NCBI GenBank assembly: GCA_943328865.2
Contig: CALQBR020000065.1
Location: forward strand, 1 to 7,112
From: Sphingobacterium thalpophilum
GTDB lineage: Bacteria; Bacteroidota; Bacteroidia; Flavobacteriales; Flavobacteriaceae
Direction: 5' to 3'
DNA length: 7,112 nt
In this document: positions 6,240-7,112 of the stretch, piece by piece
Numbering within the stretch: position 1 is the first letter of the stretch
How the letters are laid out: each line of letters opens with the position of its first letter
Position numbers and translations under genes: made by a program
Notes under the pieces: model-generated
Told to the model about the DNA's origin: nothing
The model's input: the letters and a program-made list of their open reading frames with translations, nothing else
Database searches by the model: none

Positions 6240-7112
6240 TTAATTGCTAATTTGTGAATTATCACCCTGTCGATCGCGCCATTTTAGTATGGGTTTTTCA
6301 TAGTATTTATAAAACCAATAACTAACAAAAAAAGTAATTACTAAATAACCTATCGTAAAAAAATGCAACTGATTCATTGAAAAAGAATCCGTATCAAAAA
6401 AATATTTCAGCAATTGAAGTACAATCCCGTAGTGCAATAAGTATATGGAATAGGAAATTAAACTTATAAAAGTGACTGGTTTTAAAACCCAATTTACTGC
6501 TGTTTCCCATTGAGATAACACTGGCAAAAAAAGAGCAAAAGTAACTGAAGTTATTGGCAGATAAAGTACATTCCAGAAAAAGGGATACTTCTCTATTAAA
6601 ATCCCAAATAAACCAACACCAACAAACATAAAAAGCAACAATACTACTCCAACAAATAAAAGATTGACTTTTTGTTGCAACCAAAATTCGTTATACTTAA
6701 AACTGATCCAAGCAAAAGCCATTCCTGTTAAAATAGCATCGATGCGGTAAACAACAACCGCTTTTAAAGACAAATTCCATTGATTCAAACTAGTATTCAT
6801 CGTGGTAAAATTGTAACCAACTTTATTAAAAATAAAAAAAACGATTAAACACAATAGAATCAGAATAAAGCGTTTTGATTTATTTTTTGGTTTACCCAAG
6901 AGCGAACCCAAAAACAAGGCAAATGGCATCAATAAATAGGCAAACTCCTCTACTGACAAACTCCAAGATTCAGTAAAAAAAGGCCTCATAGTAGTTGAGA
7001 AATTTTGGAGAAAGAAAAAATAATATCCAATATCATCAACTGAAATTCCAATACAAAAAGCAATTATACCATTCAGAATTAGAATCAAAAAGTAATTAGG
7101 CAGCGTGCGATA
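6240..7112 (-). CDS. Membrane acyltransferase of the acyltransferase-3 (OafA/YrhL-like) family, C-terminal part
   Basis: The reading frame is open to the right edge (290 residues visible), so the 5' end is missing. The visible part starts YRTLPNYFLILILNG, a junction typical of the middle of acyltransferase-3 proteins, where the catalytic N-terminal helices would precede it. Residues 49-57 (SWSLSVEEF) are the family's conserved motif. About eight hydrophobic segments follow, and the protein ends with YYEKPILKWRDR, the usual cytoplasmic tail motif, before a short polar end. These inner-membrane enzymes transfer acetyl or other acyl groups to sugars of surface polysaccharides, lipids or peptidoglycan; the acceptor cannot be told from sequence. 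A TTG at 7086-7088 should not be taken as the start, since homologous sequence continues upstream of it. No clear terminator is seen in the 228-base AT-rich spacer to acnB. Confidence 0.88.
   Translation of the reverse strand, partial: YRTLPNYFLILILNGIIAFCIGISVDDIGYYFFFLQNFSTTMRPFFTESWSLSVEEFAYLLMPFALFLGSLLGKPKNKSKRFILILLCLIVFFIFNKVGYNFTTMNTSLNQWNLSLKAVVVYRIDAILTGMAFAWISFKYNEFWLQQKVNLLFVGVVLLLFMFVGVGLFGILIEKYPFFWNVLYLPITSVTFALFLPVLSQWETAVNWVLKPVTFISLISYSIYLLHYGIVLQLLKYFFDTDSFSMNQLHFFTIGYLVITFFVSYWFYKYYEKPILKWRDRQGDNSQISN

Noticed and set aside
6394..6684. A 96-codon minus-strand frame within the acyltransferase gene
   Set aside because: It lies in another frame of a clear membrane acyltransferase and shows no family resemblance.
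1..7112. A new defence, mobile or biosynthetic system
   Set aside because: All intact genes belong to familiar housekeeping or envelope families, and there are no transposase, integrase, CRISPR repeats or attachment-site-like repeats.

Overview
The window looks like chromosomal DNA of a Flavobacterium-type member of the Bacteroidota. It is AT-rich. Its starts mostly lack strong Shine-Dalgarno sequences, and promoter-like TAnnTTTG (-7) elements precede several genes. The proteins match Flavobacteriaceae versions of RecR, AcnB, a Wza-like polysaccharide export lipoprotein, a LysM-NlpC/P60 hydrolase and an acyltransferase-3 protein. Every gene is on the minus strand, so the map reads from the right edge to the left.

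Layout from right to left. Bases 7112-6240 hold the C-terminal 290 residues of a membrane acyltransferase whose 5' end lies outside the window. Bases 5993-3222 hold acnB, a full-length aconitate hydratase B, closed by a strong hairpin terminator at 3171-3199. Bases 3129-2740 look empty because no open frame survives. Read across frames they are the C-terminal end of a second, unrelated-type aconitase (mitochondrial/AcnA-like, normally about 750 residues), broken by at least two frameshifts and four internal stops. Its old terminator still follows at 2704-2741. Bases 2390-1203 hold a secreted cell-wall hydrolase with three LysM domains and an NlpC/P60 domain. Bases 1003-383 hold recR. Bases 304-1 hold the start of an outer-membrane polysaccharide export lipoprotein that continues past the left edge.

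The genes are mostly separate housekeeping and envelope units with individual promoters; no multi-gene operon is evident. The most notable item is the aconitase relic just downstream of acnB. It suggests that an ancestor carried two different aconitases side by side, and that in this lineage the mitochondrial-type one was lost, leaving AcnB to do the citrate-isocitrate step. I found no sign of a new defence system, mobile element, CRISPR array, tRNA or rRNA.
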